A stretch of DNA of 64,000 nucleotides from an uncultured Burkholderiales bacterium (GCA_903876885.1 CAIRBP010000034.1:1-64000); one strand, 5' to 3'. Positions 9,080 to 17,918 are shown, numbered from the stretch's first letter. The notes: generated from the letters alone by a model not told the origin. Made by a program: numbers and translations.

Positions 9080-9347
9080 TGACCTATATGTTGCAGAGGT
9101 TCTATTGTCCTGTCAATAGGACATTTATAGGACATTTCCCAATTTTAATGATTCAATCAACCACAATGAACAAACACTTAGCTTCTAGCTCTTTTTTAAT
9201 TCAATTCGACAAATCGAATTAACTTTAACTCAAAAAATATACTACTTATTGATAACATTCAAGCTCGCACAAATTGAACTGTCAATTTGAAAAGCGTTTA
9301 GTTTTTGATCCAGGCCCGCTTTGTAAGCGGCCGAATTTGTAAAAGGA
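9080..9347. other. AT-rich intergenic region between plsC-like gene and regulator
   Basis: Besides the candidate operator it holds a GC-rich hairpin (CCGCTT at 9316-9321, AAGCGG at 9325-9330) without a clear T-run on either strand. It may be a weak end signal for upstream minus-strand transcription. No open gene was seen. Confidence 0.5.
9106..9134. promoter_or_regulatory. Candidate operator of the GntR/UTRA regulator
   Basis: TGTCCT (9106-9111) and AGGACA (9118-9123) form a perfect 6-6-6 inverted repeat, and AGGACA recurs at 9129-9134, giving a direct repeat of TAGGACATTT with an 11-bp period. Spacing of one helical turn and the position just upstream of the regulator gene fit an operator. 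Binding is inferred, not shown. Confidence 0.5.
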
Positions 9348-10112
9348 TTAAGTAACGTTTTCTAATCTACACATTTCACTCTCAATTGAGAGTTCTAGTG
9401 TCGATTGTAGTTCGTCTTCAGATTTAGAATCGACACTGATAACTGGAAGTACGGATACGGTGATTAAGCCCGGTTCTTTAAGAAAAGAATTTCTTGGCCA
9501 AAATCTGCCTGAATTTTGGGCTACTGGCAAAATATTTGTCTGAGTGGCTACCGCTAGACGCACACCGCCTCTTCTATAGGGTTTAAAAGTGCCAAACGCT
9601 GTTCTCGTTCCTTCTGGAAAAATAGCAATCCATTTCCCTTCAGACAATTGCTTCTTTCCTTGACTTGCAACGATAGCCCGCGCTTTCTCGCGGTCCCCTC
9701 TGTTTATGTGAATCATGTTAGTTGCAGCTAACGCCCAACCAAAAAACGGTAACAGCAATAACTCTCTTTTAAACACAAAACACAATTGCCTCGGAAAAAT
9801 TGAAGGATATGCAATGGTTTCCCAAGCGGATTGGTGTTTACCTAATACGATTAGTGAGACGTTGGGATCTTTTGGAATATTCTCCAAACCAATAACCTGA
9901 AATCTCACTCCACACAATTTAGATAAAGCAATAAGAGTAGTCTTACTCCAAAACCGACCAATTGAATACCGCGAACTAGCACTGGTAAACGGGATTGAGA
10001 GAAGTATTGCGGATGCACACAACGTTACGTTAGCAAATAAGAATACATAAAATAAAAGACAACCCATCCAACGAATCGTCTTAAGGTTTTTCACTTTGAA
10101 ATCAGAATTCAT
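9348..10112 (-). CDS. plsC: 1-acyl-sn-glycerol-3-phosphate acyltransferase (PlsC family)
   Basis: 254 aa membrane-bound acyltransferase that would convert lysophosphatidate to phosphatidate in phospholipid synthesis. An N-terminal hydrophobic segment (about 14-42) anchors it. Motif I reads H93-QSAW-E98, with Glu in place of the usual Asp of HX4D, and motif III is FPEGTR at 165-170. A related lysophospholipid acyltransferase role is possible. It is monocistronic here, between the transport operon and an outer-membrane protein gene. Confidence 0.85.
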   Translation of the reverse strand: MNSDFKVKNLKTIRWMGCLLFYVFLFANVTLCASAILLSIPFTSASSRYSIGRFWSKTTLIALSKLCGVRFQVIGLENIPKDPNVSLIVLGKHQSAWETIAYPSIFPRQLCFVFKRELLLLPFFGWALAATNMIHINRGDREKARAIVASQGKKQLSEGKWIAIFPEGTRTAFGTFKPYRRGGVRLAVATQTNILPVAQNSGRFWPRNSFLKEPGLITVSVLPVISVDSKSEDELQSTLELSIESEMCRLENVT

Positions 10113-10152
10113 TAGTAAAATTTATGTTTAAACTTTATCAAGTGATCAAAAA

Positions 10153-10179
10153 ATTAAAGCCCTCTGAGAGGGCTTTAAT
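10153..10179 (-). terminator. Intrinsic terminator of the outer-membrane protein gene
   Basis: A perfect 12-bp stem (10153-10164 with 10168-10179) with a 3-nt loop, followed on the minus strand by a run of Ts (10147-10153). It lies 16 bases after the stop of the barrel-protein gene. Confidence 0.85.
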
Positions 10180-10195
10180 TAACTTAAGCGACTAA

Positions 10196-10903
10196 TTAAA
10201 ATCGGTAGCCTATTCCAATTAAAAAATCCGTTCCTGTTCCCTTTGCAGGCACACTAGAAATTACCGCACCCGAGGTGGTAGTAACTGATGCAGTAGTGGT
10301 GCTATAGGACGCATAATTCACTTCTCCGATTGCATACAGTGTTGGAGATATCATTTGCTTGTAGCCAAAACCTACTGTTGCACCTGTCAAGTTGATCGTC
10401 GAATATGGAATTGTTGGACTTGAAATGCCAATGGTAGAGCCCGTGTAGCCTAATTTTGCGTAAGCCAAACGGTCTTTATCTAATGCATACCCAGGACTCA
10501 AGAAGACATTGTATAAATTGTGAATATTGTATGAAGCTACAGTAGTAGAGGCAGTTACACCTCCAGCAGTAATCACATTCAAAGTTCCGTTTGCAGTTGA
10601 GCTAGCTCCTGGGTAGTATGATGCCCCTACGCCAATCAAATAATTTTGATCGATACTGAAGTTGTACCCACCAACAACATTTCCAAGACCTGTTTTCACA
10701 CTATTAACATTTGTAGCAGTAGATGTTCCTCCTATTGCTGCAACTACTCCATTTCCTAATGAAGGTGTAAATACACCATATCCAATCGCCAACTGCCCAT
10801 AAGCACCTTCCCAGGGATTCGTTTTGGCTGATTGCGCAGTTGCTGAGGTTATTCCTGCAACAGCAAGTGCAGCAGCAATTGAAATGGTTTTTAATTTATT
10901 CAT
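10196..10903 (-). CDS. Small outer-membrane beta-barrel protein
   Basis: 235 aa. I start at ATG 10903, which has TTAGGAG seven bases upstream and begins a clean signal peptide (residues 1-23, ending ATAQS). The mature part is rich in Gly, Ser, Thr and alternating hydrophobics (GQLAIGYGVF, ATVGFGYKQM) and ends in IGYRF; a C-terminal Phe is the recognition mark for BAM-assembled barrels. Length suggests about eight strands (OmpW/OmpA-barrel size). The function is unknown; it may be a minor porin or adhesin-type barrel. A strong terminator follows. Confidence 0.75.
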   Translation of the reverse strand: MNKLKTISIAAALAVAGITSATAQSAKTNPWEGAYGQLAIGYGVFTPSLGNGVVAAIGGTSTATNVNSVKTGLGNVVGGYNFSIDQNYLIGVGASYYPGASSTANGTLNVITAGGVTASTTVASYNIHNLYNVFLSPGYALDKDRLAYAKLGYTGSTIGISSPTIPYSTINLTGATVGFGYKQMISPTLYAIGEVNYASYSTTTASVTTTSGAVISSVPAKGTGTDFLIGIGYRF

Positions 10904-11265
10904 ACGTCTCCTAAGTTGATTCTTACAAATGTGTATCTTTTGTGACAAGACCGCATAATGTAGCTCTAATCAACTAAATACTTATCCCGGGTTTTCCCGA
11001 AATTCAACTCAATTAAGAACAGAATTTTATACAAACAGGATGCCTAATAAATTTCTAGAGCTTGGGTAATATTTACACAAACAATTCAAACGCTTTAGGA
11101 ATAAAAGATTATCCATTAGCAACTTGAGCAATAAACTTAAACACGTATTTGACAGTAGATTGTTAATTCAGATTAGCGTTGAAAAACAATTTAAGTATGT
11201 TCTTTTGAAAAATCTTGAACTTGTTGTGCGCTTCAGATTAATCAAACTAACTTGCCATCTAGCGT
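10904..11265. other. AT-rich intergenic region, no gene recognised
   Basis: Contains the promoter/leader of the barrel-protein gene on the minus strand and, on the plus strand, a TTGACA box near 11149 without a convincing -10 partner. No coding frame or RNA gene was recognised. Confidence 0.4.
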
Positions 11266-11406
11266 CTAGTGCTTAGGGCTAGTCCTTGACGCATCAGCCA
11301 TATAAATTTGTGCCTTTTTAACTGCGTTGTCAATCACAACCGCAGTACTGGTTAGGCCGAAAGTAGCAACATAAACGCCTAATAGAAATGAAACGATATA
11401 ACCCAT
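11266..11406 (-). CDS. 46-residue single-pass membrane protein
   Basis: Found by reading the minus strand. ATG at 11406, TAG at 11266-11268. Residues 3-25 are hydrophobic with Gly spacing (FLLGVYVATFGLTSTAVV), then IDNAVKKAQIYMADA is an amphipathic tail. I know of similar tiny proteins with a GVYVATYG-like core in Burkholderiales, but none has a role I can name. There is no strong Shine-Dalgarno. It sits alone between two minus-strand genes. Moderate confidence that it is real, none about function. Confidence 0.5.
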   Translation of the reverse strand: MGYIVSFLLGVYVATFGLTSTAVVIDNAVKKAQIYMADASRTSPKH

Positions 11407-11487
11407 AAAAACGTACTGATTAAATTAGATAATAACTAAGTTGTTTTGATGATCTAGTATAAATCATCGTAATTTAAAAGTCATGTA

Positions 11488-11778
11488 CTAATTGAATTGT
11501 TTCAACAAATTGACTGGAATTTTATTTTGTATATTTTTACTTAACTTAATCTCTGCGGTTTCAATCTCAATCTTTTTTTCTTCATCTTTTACTTTTCGTA
11601 CATAACTCATTGGTGTTGTATTGATGGATTTAAAGAGTTGAATTAAATAATTATGTGAAAGATTACTATGCTTGGTTAATTCTTCCCAACCAATCTGCTT
11701 ATCAACGTTTGCACGTATCCATAAACAAATATCGTGTAGCTTTTCTTTATTGTCTATTTGCTTTGAAATAACTTGCAT
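11488..11778 (-). CDS. Short protein with a single AraC-type helix-turn-helix
   Basis: 96 aa from ATG 11778 (GGGTGGT upstream; a TTG 12 bases earlier is less likely). Residues 12-64 match the first half of an AraC/XylS DNA-binding domain: an ICLWIRANVDKQIGWEEL helix pair, a SNLSHNYLIQLFKSI recognition region, then TPMSYVRKVK. A normal AraC domain continues with a second HTH; here it is replaced by a Lys/Glu/Ile-rich charged tail. It may be a trimmed regulator, a decaying relic, or a genuine mini-regulator. AT-rich relative to neighbours. Confidence 0.6.
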   Translation of the reverse strand: MQVISKQIDNKEKLHDICLWIRANVDKQIGWEELTKHSNLSHNYLIQLFKSINTTPMSYVRKVKDEEKKIEIETAEIKLSKNIQNKIPVNLLKQFN

Positions 11779-12026
11779 AGCACCACCCAAGCCGTTGATA
11801 AATAAAGCATTTATTTTATTAACGATTTGAAGGATGTAAATAATCCGAACGCAGTACTGTAGCCCGGATTAGCGAGTACAACCTATGGAGTATCCCAAAA
11901 GGAGTTTAAGCTCAAGGCCAGTTCCACAGTGTGGAGCTATTGCTGTAATGCATACCAAAACCTGATTGACGGATACTTTATTACTACAGCTCAGGAGTTA
12001 ACAGTTGGGCAGGCAAGGCATATCAC

Positions 12027-12896
12027 TCATTTAACCAACTTATCTTGTGTTTTCGTATCAAAGTCACTCGCCTCATGGCGTTCGTGCAACTGCTGAGATA
12101 AATCGCCTCTAACTTGATTAACCATCCGCCCTCTTTTAACGGCAGGCCTTGCGTAAACAGTATCCGCCCAGCGACGAACATTTTTATACTGGTGCACGCT
12201 CAGAAACTCTCCCGCCTCATATAGCCAACCCAAAACCAATCCCCCATACCAAGGGAATATTGAAATATCAGCGATTGTGTAATCATGTCCAGACATAAAC
12301 TCATTATTAGCGAGGTGCTGATCAAGGACGTCTAGTTGACGCTTAACTTCCATTGAAAATCTATCGATGGCGTATTCAAACTTTTTAGGAGCGTACGCAT
12401 AGAAATGACCAAATCCACCGCCTAAATATGGGGCACTCGACATTTGCCAGAACAGCCAGTTCATCGTCTCAGTGCGAGTCACTAGATCATGAGGCAAAAA
12501 AGTATTAAATTTTTCTGCTAAGTAAAGTAGGATCGATCCTGATTCAAACACTCTAATTGGATTAGGTGTGCTTCGGTCTTGAAGGACAGGAATTTTTGAG
12601 TTTGGATTAAGCGCAACAAATCCTGAGTTAAATTGCCCTCCATCCCCAATTCGCACTAGCCAAGCATCGTACTCGGCACCAGAGTGTCCAAGTTCCAACA
12701 ACTCCTCCAACATAATTGTGACTTTAACGCCGTTGGGAGTACCCATTGAGTAAAGTTGCAACGGATGACGACCAACAGGGAGCTCCTTATCAACCCTTGC
12801 CCCTGCAGTTGGGCGATTGATACCAGCAAAATCTCCTCCATTGGGTTTCTCCCAGGTCCAAACTTTAGGTGGGGTATATTCAATTTCGTTTGTCAT
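12027..12896 (-). CDS. yghU: Glutathione-dependent disulfide-bond oxidoreductase / GST, YghU type
   Basis: 289 aa from ATG 12896 (AAGAGAA upstream). Near full-length agreement with the YghU/YfcG (Nu-class) group: KVWTWEKPNGG, PVGRHPLQLYS, GTPNGVKVTIMLEEL (thioredoxin-fold GSH site), NPNSKIPVLQD and FESGSILLYLAEKF (Ser-rich GSH gamma-Glu site), then an all-helical C-terminal domain containing GGFGHFYAYAP. YghU binds two glutathiones and reduces disulfides and organic peroxides. Cytoplasmic. It is monocistronic. Confidence 0.93.
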   Translation of the reverse strand: MTNEIEYTPPKVWTWEKPNGGDFAGINRPTAGARVDKELPVGRHPLQLYSMGTPNGVKVTIMLEELLELGHSGAEYDAWLVRIGDGGQFNSGFVALNPNSKIPVLQDRSTPNPIRVFESGSILLYLAEKFNTFLPHDLVTRTETMNWLFWQMSSAPYLGGGFGHFYAYAPKKFEYAIDRFSMEVKRQLDVLDQHLANNEFMSGHDYTIADISIFPWYGGLVLGWLYEAGEFLSVHQYKNVRRWADTVYARPAVKRGRMVNQVRGDLSQQLHERHEASDFDTKTQDKLVK

Positions 12897-13069
12897 GTAC
12901 GTTCTCTTACTCAAAAGTCCTGATGGGAACAATTGATGTTTTTAAAAGATTTGGGGCGGGGTTAAAGTAATTGAAATTTAGCTAAAAATTCAAGTTGTTC
13001 ATAGCAACTCTTGTCCATAACTTCTTCAGTTCATAAAAGATTTAATAACTACCTGTTTTAATTCTACAT

Positions 13070-13819
13070 TTAAAGTGAAAAGCTTTGCTGCGTTAGGGTT
13101 GTTGCACCCTGGCTATCAAAACACTGTTCTGTAAAGAATAATGTTTGATCAAAAATACGAACAATACTAGAAGCGCGAGTGCCGTATGCAGGTGTTCGTA
13201 TAAAACACGCTGACAGTTCACGCTCACGATCTATATCAACTCCAGTTTGAGGTAGATCAGCATCCTTTGCTCTTATATCGTTTTGAAGCAAACTTAAAAA
13301 ATGCCTATCCTCCGTAATACCGTTTTTTAAACTCAATTGAAACTGATTTGTTAAGTTTCTAAGTTTGGGCCAAGGCGCAAAGAAATCGCCATTTGAGACA
13401 CCGCCCAAACCAGGGCGAATCTCTAGAACGCGGGCGTGTCTACTCTCAAAGCCTTTTAAATTCGTCCCATCAAATAACAATAAATTGAAAGGATTGTAAG
13501 CATGCGCAACTGAGCTCAAATGATTCAAATAGATATCAAGACTATGATTTTTAGTTAAAAAATCAGCCACCAACTGACCCCTAGAGGGTACATTCGCACG
13601 GTGTTGACTTGGGTCCCTGTAGTTGGTCAGCACTGCTAATTTGCCGCCCCTCGCTACGCCCATCCAAGTTCCCCCGTCTTGCATGTCTTTGCCGCCCAAT
13701 ATCTCCTCATTCCACCAATGTAGAGATTTTGTTGGACGCGCGTAAAACTCATCCCTGTTACCAATTAAATGCAAGGGGCAAGCACTTAGGGGTTGCCAGT
13801 TCCAAGCGACTATACACAT
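13070..13819 (-). CDS. NRDE family protein (TANGO2 homologue)
   Basis: 249 aa. Starts MCIVAWNW, with Cys2 as possible N-terminal nucleophile after Met removal (Ntn-hydrolase-like), and NRDEF at 21-25 is the defining motif; GGTWMGV (about 55-61) and TNYRDP (about 70-75) are further family blocks. The biochemical role of bacterial members is unsettled; the eukaryotic TANGO2 is implicated in lipid or haem handling. It stands alone upstream of the ABC exporter genes with a 42-bp gap, possibly independently transcribed. Confidence 0.85.
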   Translation of the reverse strand: MCIVAWNWQPLSACPLHLIGNRDEFYARPTKSLHWWNEEILGGKDMQDGGTWMGVARGGKLAVLTNYRDPSQHRANVPSRGQLVADFLTKNHSLDIYLNHLSSVAHAYNPFNLLLFDGTNLKGFESRHARVLEIRPGLGGVSNGDFFAPWPKLRNLTNQFQLSLKNGITEDRHFLSLLQNDIRAKDADLPQTGVDIDRERELSACFIRTPAYGTRASSIVRIFDQTLFFTEQCFDSQGATTLTQQSFSL

Positions 13820-13861
13820 ATCTTAGATAGATTCATAACGGCTTACCAATCAGTAGTGGAA

Positions 13862-14995
13862 CTAATCAAGTGTTTGCTTATACCGTTTGAGGGCAATTAA
13901 GCTAACAGCTATTAAAAAGGCTAGCATCGGCCAAAGATCAGCAATCACATACTCAATTGACACCCCTTTTAACATAATTCCTCTCACAATTCGCAGAAAA
14001 TGAGTTAACGGTAGTAGCTCACCTAGCGTTTGAGCCCACAAGGGCATAGCTCTGAAGGGAAACATAAATCCTGATAGCAGCATAGAGGGCAAAAAGAAAA
14101 AGAAAGTCATTTGCATAGCCTGCAATTGATTTTTCGCTAAAGTCGAGAATGTAAAACCAACTCCTAAATTGGCAACCATAAACAATCCAATCATGAGCAG
14201 TAGCAAAATAAAACTCCCATGCATAGGTACATCAAATAAAAACTTAGCCGCCCCAAGAACGACTAACAACTGTATGTAACCAATTACTACGTATGGAAGT
14301 ATTTTCCCGCACATGACCTCAAGCGGTTTGACTGGGGTAGCCAGTAAATTCTCCATTGTCCCTCTCTCCCGCTCTCTCGTCATGGCAAGGGATGTAAGCA
14401 TAACCATAGTCATGGTCAAAATTGTGCCAATTAAGCCAGGGACAATATTGTACTTAGACAACCCTTCTGGGTTATAGCGTTTATGAATCCTAACTTCAAA
14501 AGGAGCCTGAGACTGATTTAAATAATGAAGTGGCCCAACCAAATCGTGACTCAGGGATTGCGGTATGACCGCATTTAGTGCTGCAATTGCGTTCCCAGCG
14601 GCGCTTGGGTCAGTTGCATCTGCACTCAATAAAATTGAAGGATATTCCCCTCTAATTAATTTCTTTGTAAAGTCTGGAGGAATCAGCACAATAAACTGAA
14701 CCTCTCCCTTTCGCTCGAGTATTTCAGCTTCTTGCTCACTAATCCCAACTGCTACTACCTTGAAGTAACGAGTGTGCTCCAGTGCAGTAACGAAACTTTG
14801 TGAGAATACGCTACTCTCTGCGCTAACAACTGCGGTGGGTAAATTCTTAGGGTCCGTATTGATAGCATAACCAAATAGGATGAGCTGAATGATTGGTACG
14901 CCAATGACCATAGCAAATGTAAGTCGATCCCTCAACATTTGTTGAAATTCTTTCAGAAAAATTGCAACGGTACGGTTCCAAGAAAAATTGCTCAT
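13862..14995 (-). CDS. ABC-2 type exporter permease (YhhJ/YbhR-like)
   Basis: 377 aa. One N-terminal transmembrane helix (about 24-42), a large periplasmic domain (about 45-175), then five C-terminal helices; RERERGTMENLLATPVKP near 206-223 is the ABC-2 coupling segment. It partners the ATPase gene that overlaps it by 4 bp and the membrane-fusion protein upstream. YbhFSR/YhhJ-type systems export drugs or cations; this locus carries only one permease gene and no outer-membrane TolC homologue. Confidence 0.88.
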   Translation of the reverse strand: MSNFSWNRTVAIFLKEFQQMLRDRLTFAMVIGVPIIQLILFGYAINTDPKNLPTAVVSAESSVFSQSFVTALEHTRYFKVVAVGISEQEAEILERKGEVQFIVLIPPDFTKKLIRGEYPSILLSADATDPSAAGNAIAALNAVIPQSLSHDLVGPLHYLNQSQAPFEVRIHKRYNPEGLSKYNIVPGLIGTILTMTMVMLTSLAMTRERERGTMENLLATPVKPLEVMCGKILPYVVIGYIQLLVVLGAAKFLFDVPMHGSFILLLLMIGLFMVANLGVGFTFSTLAKNQLQAMQMTFFFFLPSMLLSGFMFPFRAMPLWAQTLGELLPLTHFLRIVRGIMLKGVSIEYVIADLWPMLAFLIAVSLIALKRYKQTLD

Positions 14996-15927
14996 ATCTT
15001 CTCTTGAGGGTAATTATCTTTTGCTGTTGCAATGAGGCTAATAAATATATCTTCTAAATTAGCTTGGACTGGCGCAATAAGCAAGCCCTCCGCGTGCCTA
15101 ATTGATTCAATAGCTTTATCTAAAGTTTTAGACTCCCGTGCTGCCACATGAATAGAGTTACCAAATGCAGCAACGCTGAGAATACCTTCGCATTTTTTTA
15201 GATCATTTGATATCTCTATTAACGAATCGCCTTGAATTGATCTGACCTGAAGATCAGCCTCTTTAATAATTTGTTGTTCAGTCCCCCTTGTTAAAATTTT
15301 CCCGTATGCAATGTATATGAGTTCGTGGCATCTTTCTGCCTCATCCATGTAATGGGTCGACACAAGTACAGTTATACCTTTTGCTGCAAGCGTGTGTATT
15401 TGATCCCAAAAATCTCGCCTAGCCTTAGGGTCAACCCCAGCCGTTGGTTCATCTAAGAGTAGCAACTCTGGATCATGTATCAAACAAGCTGCTAATGAGA
15501 GTCTTTGTTTCCACCCCCCCGATAACGAACCTGCGAGTTGATTTTGTCTAGACTCAAGACCTAAATTAAAAAGTGCTTCATCAACAGTTTCACGACGATT
15601 CTTGATTTCAAATAATCTTGCGACAAAATCTAGATTTTGGCGAATTGATAAATCCTCGTACAGTCCGAATTTTTGGGTCATATACCCAACTTTTCTCTTT
15701 ATATTGTGTCCCTGCGTTTTAAGATCTAATCCAAGACAAGTTCCAGCACCTGAGTCCGCACTTAGCAATCCACACAACATACGAATTGTGGTTGTTTTTC
15801 CGCTTCCGTTTGGCCCTAAGAAGCCGCATATGCTACCCTTTTTTACACGAAGATCAACTGAATCTACGACCCTCTTTCCGTCGTAAATTTTTGTTAGTCC
15901 TTTGACATCGATGGCCCATTCACTCAA
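14992..15927 (-). CDS. ABC-2 exporter ATP-binding protein
   Basis: 311 aa with Walker A GPNGSGKT at 38-45, signature LSGGWKQRLSLA (about 138-149) and Walker B LLLLDEPTAGVDP. A C-terminal CcmA/DrrA-type regulatory region of about 90 residues follows. The start is TTG at 15927, overlapping the HlyD stop (TTGA) with AGGAAA upstream; no better ATG is available without losing Walker A. It energises the neighbouring permease. Confidence 0.88.
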   Translation of the reverse strand: MSEWAIDVKGLTKIYDGKRVVDSVDLRVKKGSICGFLGPNGSGKTTTIRMLCGLLSADSGAGTCLGLDLKTQGHNIKRKVGYMTQKFGLYEDLSIRQNLDFVARLFEIKNRRETVDEALFNLGLESRQNQLAGSLSGGWKQRLSLAACLIHDPELLLLDEPTAGVDPKARRDFWDQIHTLAAKGITVLVSTHYMDEAERCHELIYIAYGKILTRGTEQQIIKEADLQVRSIQGDSLIEISNDLKKCEGILSVAAFGNSIHVAARESKTLDKAIESIRHAEGLLIAPVQANLEDIFISLIATAKDNYPQEKI

Positions 15928-16934
15928 TTGGTTTTTCCTGAATTTTTTTGATCAACTCTGATAACCTCTATAGGCTGACCTGGTCTTAAATGGCTCGCAT
16001 CCTCTGGCGAGGGATAAGCCTCAATTAAGAACATTAATTTACTTCTCTCAGAATTAGAATAAATTACGGGTGGCGTATATTCAGCTTGAGTTCCAATCCT
16101 ACTTACCCTTGCAGGTATATTCTTATCGCAACCGTCGCAATTTATTTTAATAATTTGTCCAAGTTGAACACTTGCCAAATCAGATTCCGGTACAAAAAAC
16201 CGGACTTTGATATTCGTGGGAGGCAAAATGGATAGCACTGGTTGAGCGGGAGAGACATATTCTCCAACACGAAAGAATAATTCATATACCAATCCGTCAA
16301 CTTTAGAGGTTTGGTGTTTCTGAGAGAGTTGCCAATCACTTTGTTTGAGAGCATTCTTAGCTGCAGCAGCATTCGCCTGCGAGGCCAAAATTTCATCTGT
16401 CCTAGAGGGTAATCTTGCAACGCTTAGTGAAGCTCTTAATTCTTCGACTTTTTTGCTGGCCTGCTCCTCATTGGTAATTGCTATTTCAAGTTCTGCCTTA
16501 GATAAGCCTCCAAACTCGAAAGTTTGTCGATCTCTTTTCAGAGTCGCACCGGCGTAAGTCTGAGCAGCCTCTGCTTGGGCTAGTTGAGCCTCTATCACCC
16601 GTATCTCATCAGCACGCTTGCCCTTACCTAAATTGTTAGTTGTTGAAATCGCATTTTCAAATTTAGCTAAGTTTTCAGACCTGATTGCTGACTCGCTCTC
16701 TGAGTCCAGATCAAATAGTGGCGTTCCAACTGAAACTTTTTCTCCAGGCAAAACAGTAAGTTTTTCCAGTCTACCTCCAAAGGGCGAGGCAACGTAGATA
16801 AAGTCACCCACTGTGTAACCAAACCAAGTCTGGGCTGATCTATTATTTGTACAATCAACTAACCCAAGTGTTAGTGATAACAAAAATATAGTTAAATACA
16901 AATTGGAGTTTTTTAATACTTCAAATTTAGTCAT
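15924..16934 (-). CDS. HlyD/YbhG-family periplasmic membrane-fusion protein
   Basis: 336 aa. N-terminal hydrophobic segment (about 12-28), lipoyl half-motif (SPFGGRLEKLTVLPGEKVSVG), a coiled-coil hairpin of about residues 90-200 rich in Ala, Gln and Glu, then a second lipoyl half and beta-barrel. It bridges inner-membrane exporter and an outer-membrane channel. LVDC at about 25-28 looks like a lipobox but has Asp before Cys, so lipoprotein processing is doubtful. First gene of the three-gene exporter operon; preceded by the IS30 relic. Confidence 0.85.
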   Translation of the reverse strand: MTKFEVLKNSNLYLTIFLLSLTLGLVDCTNNRSAQTWFGYTVGDFIYVASPFGGRLEKLTVLPGEKVSVGTPLFDLDSESESAIRSENLAKFENAISTTNNLGKGKRADEIRVIEAQLAQAEAAQTYAGATLKRDRQTFEFGGLSKAELEIAITNEEQASKKVEELRASLSVARLPSRTDEILASQANAAAAKNALKQSDWQLSQKHQTSKVDGLVYELFFRVGEYVSPAQPVLSILPPTNIKVRFFVPESDLASVQLGQIIKINCDGCDKNIPARVSRIGTQAEYTPPVIYSNSERSKLMFLIEAYPSPEDASHLRPGQPIEVIRVDQKNSGKTN

Positions 16935-17018
16935 TCTAATAAAGCCCTTCCATTTGATTTTTTACACTATGGGATGACGCACTAATATCTTTTTTGTAAC
17001 GTATCACTGCAGATGGAT

Positions 17019-17847
17019 TCAAGGACGAAGTACAACACGGTTTAGAGATTCATGAAACACCTCGTTCGGTGTCTTGAATCCTCGTCTCTTTCTAAGGCGG
17101 TTGTTTTGCCAGCGTTCGATCATTTTAAGCTCCTTATCCGCTGCTATGGATAAATGTCTCTTTTTCGGTATGTACTTCCTAAACAATCCATTGAAGTTCT
17201 CGTTGCTTTCACTTTGCGAGTTGCTAAGGGGATCTGCAAAGTATGTCGTGCTGCATAACGCCTCGTCGATGCGTGCGTGCTCTACAAACTCCTTTCCGTT
17301 GCCAAAAGTGATTGTATTTACCTTGGCATGCAAGGGACGTATCTTCTTGATGACGTCACCACTGGTTTGAGTTCTCCGTAATAGTTCTTATGCTGTCCTA
17401 GTAGCAGAAGGTTTATTGACAATTAGACCTCTTCTCTAAACCCTCTGGCATATCTCTTTTTTCTCTTCTTCTGACATCTCAGATTCTTCCAAAGAGCCCC
17501 TCCACCAGCTTTACCCGCATAGATATGCTGATAAAGCGTTTCATGGCTAATCGGCAACTCTGCAGCAACCTGCTCGGGGCTAAGTTGCTCAGAGATGCGC
17601 TGAATGGCGGCTTTAAGCACATCAGGCTCAATGCGACTTACATTACAACAACCTATGGGCCGCTCCTGGGCAAGTCGATCGGCTTGCTTTGGTCGGTACC
17701 TGCGGCCCCCTTTGTTCCTTCAAATTTCTACAGAAATGATGGACTTAATCCTGCCAAGGTTATTGGCAATTGAGGAGCAGTTCAATCCTTCTTTCATGAG
17801 GCAAAAATCTGATATCGTTCAGTCTGGCTAAGGTGTTTATAGGTCAT
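17019..17847 (-). pseudogene. IS30-family transposase, broken
   Basis: An ATG at 17847 opens MTYKHLSQTERYQIFAS, the usual IS30 N-terminus, but hits TGA after 17 codons. Shifted frames continue with NNLGRIKSIIS (HTH), YRPKQADRLAQER, then 17423-17620 encodes SPEQVAAELPISHETLYQHI and LRCQKKRKKRY. After a gap, 17019-17333 encodes ITFGNGKEF, YFADP, NENFNGLFRKYIPKK and NNRLRKRRGFKTPNEVF, holding the second Asp/Glu region of the DDE domain. At least two frameshifts or stops and one deletion; it cannot make an active transposase. Confidence 0.85.
17021..17036 (+). repeat. IS30 relic terminal inverted repeat (transposase 3' side)
   Basis: AAGGACGAAGTACAAC, the inverted partner of 17919-17934 with one mismatch. 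It overlaps the end of the transposase reading frame, as usual in the family. Confidence 0.8.
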
Positions 17848-17918
17848 GGCAACTTAACTGTCCAGGTCAAGAAGCTGTGAATACTAAATCAATCCCAGTT
17901 TATTGACTTTTAGTCAAC

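Noticed and set aside
9316-9330. GC-rich hairpin downstream of the regulator region as a terminator
   Set aside because: Stem is only six base pairs and no T-run follows on either strand.
11830-12092. Protein-like plus-strand frame reading LASTTYGVSQKEFKLKASS
   Set aside because: It has no start codon with a ribosome binding site, begins after a TAG, and runs into the opposite-strand YghU gene; possible relic but not supportable.
16845-16870. HlyD protein as a lipoprotein
   Set aside because: The candidate lipobox has Asp directly before Cys, which is atypical.
17525-17831. Two plus-strand frames within the IS30 relic
   Set aside because: Shadows of the transposase pieces on the minus strand; no domain match.
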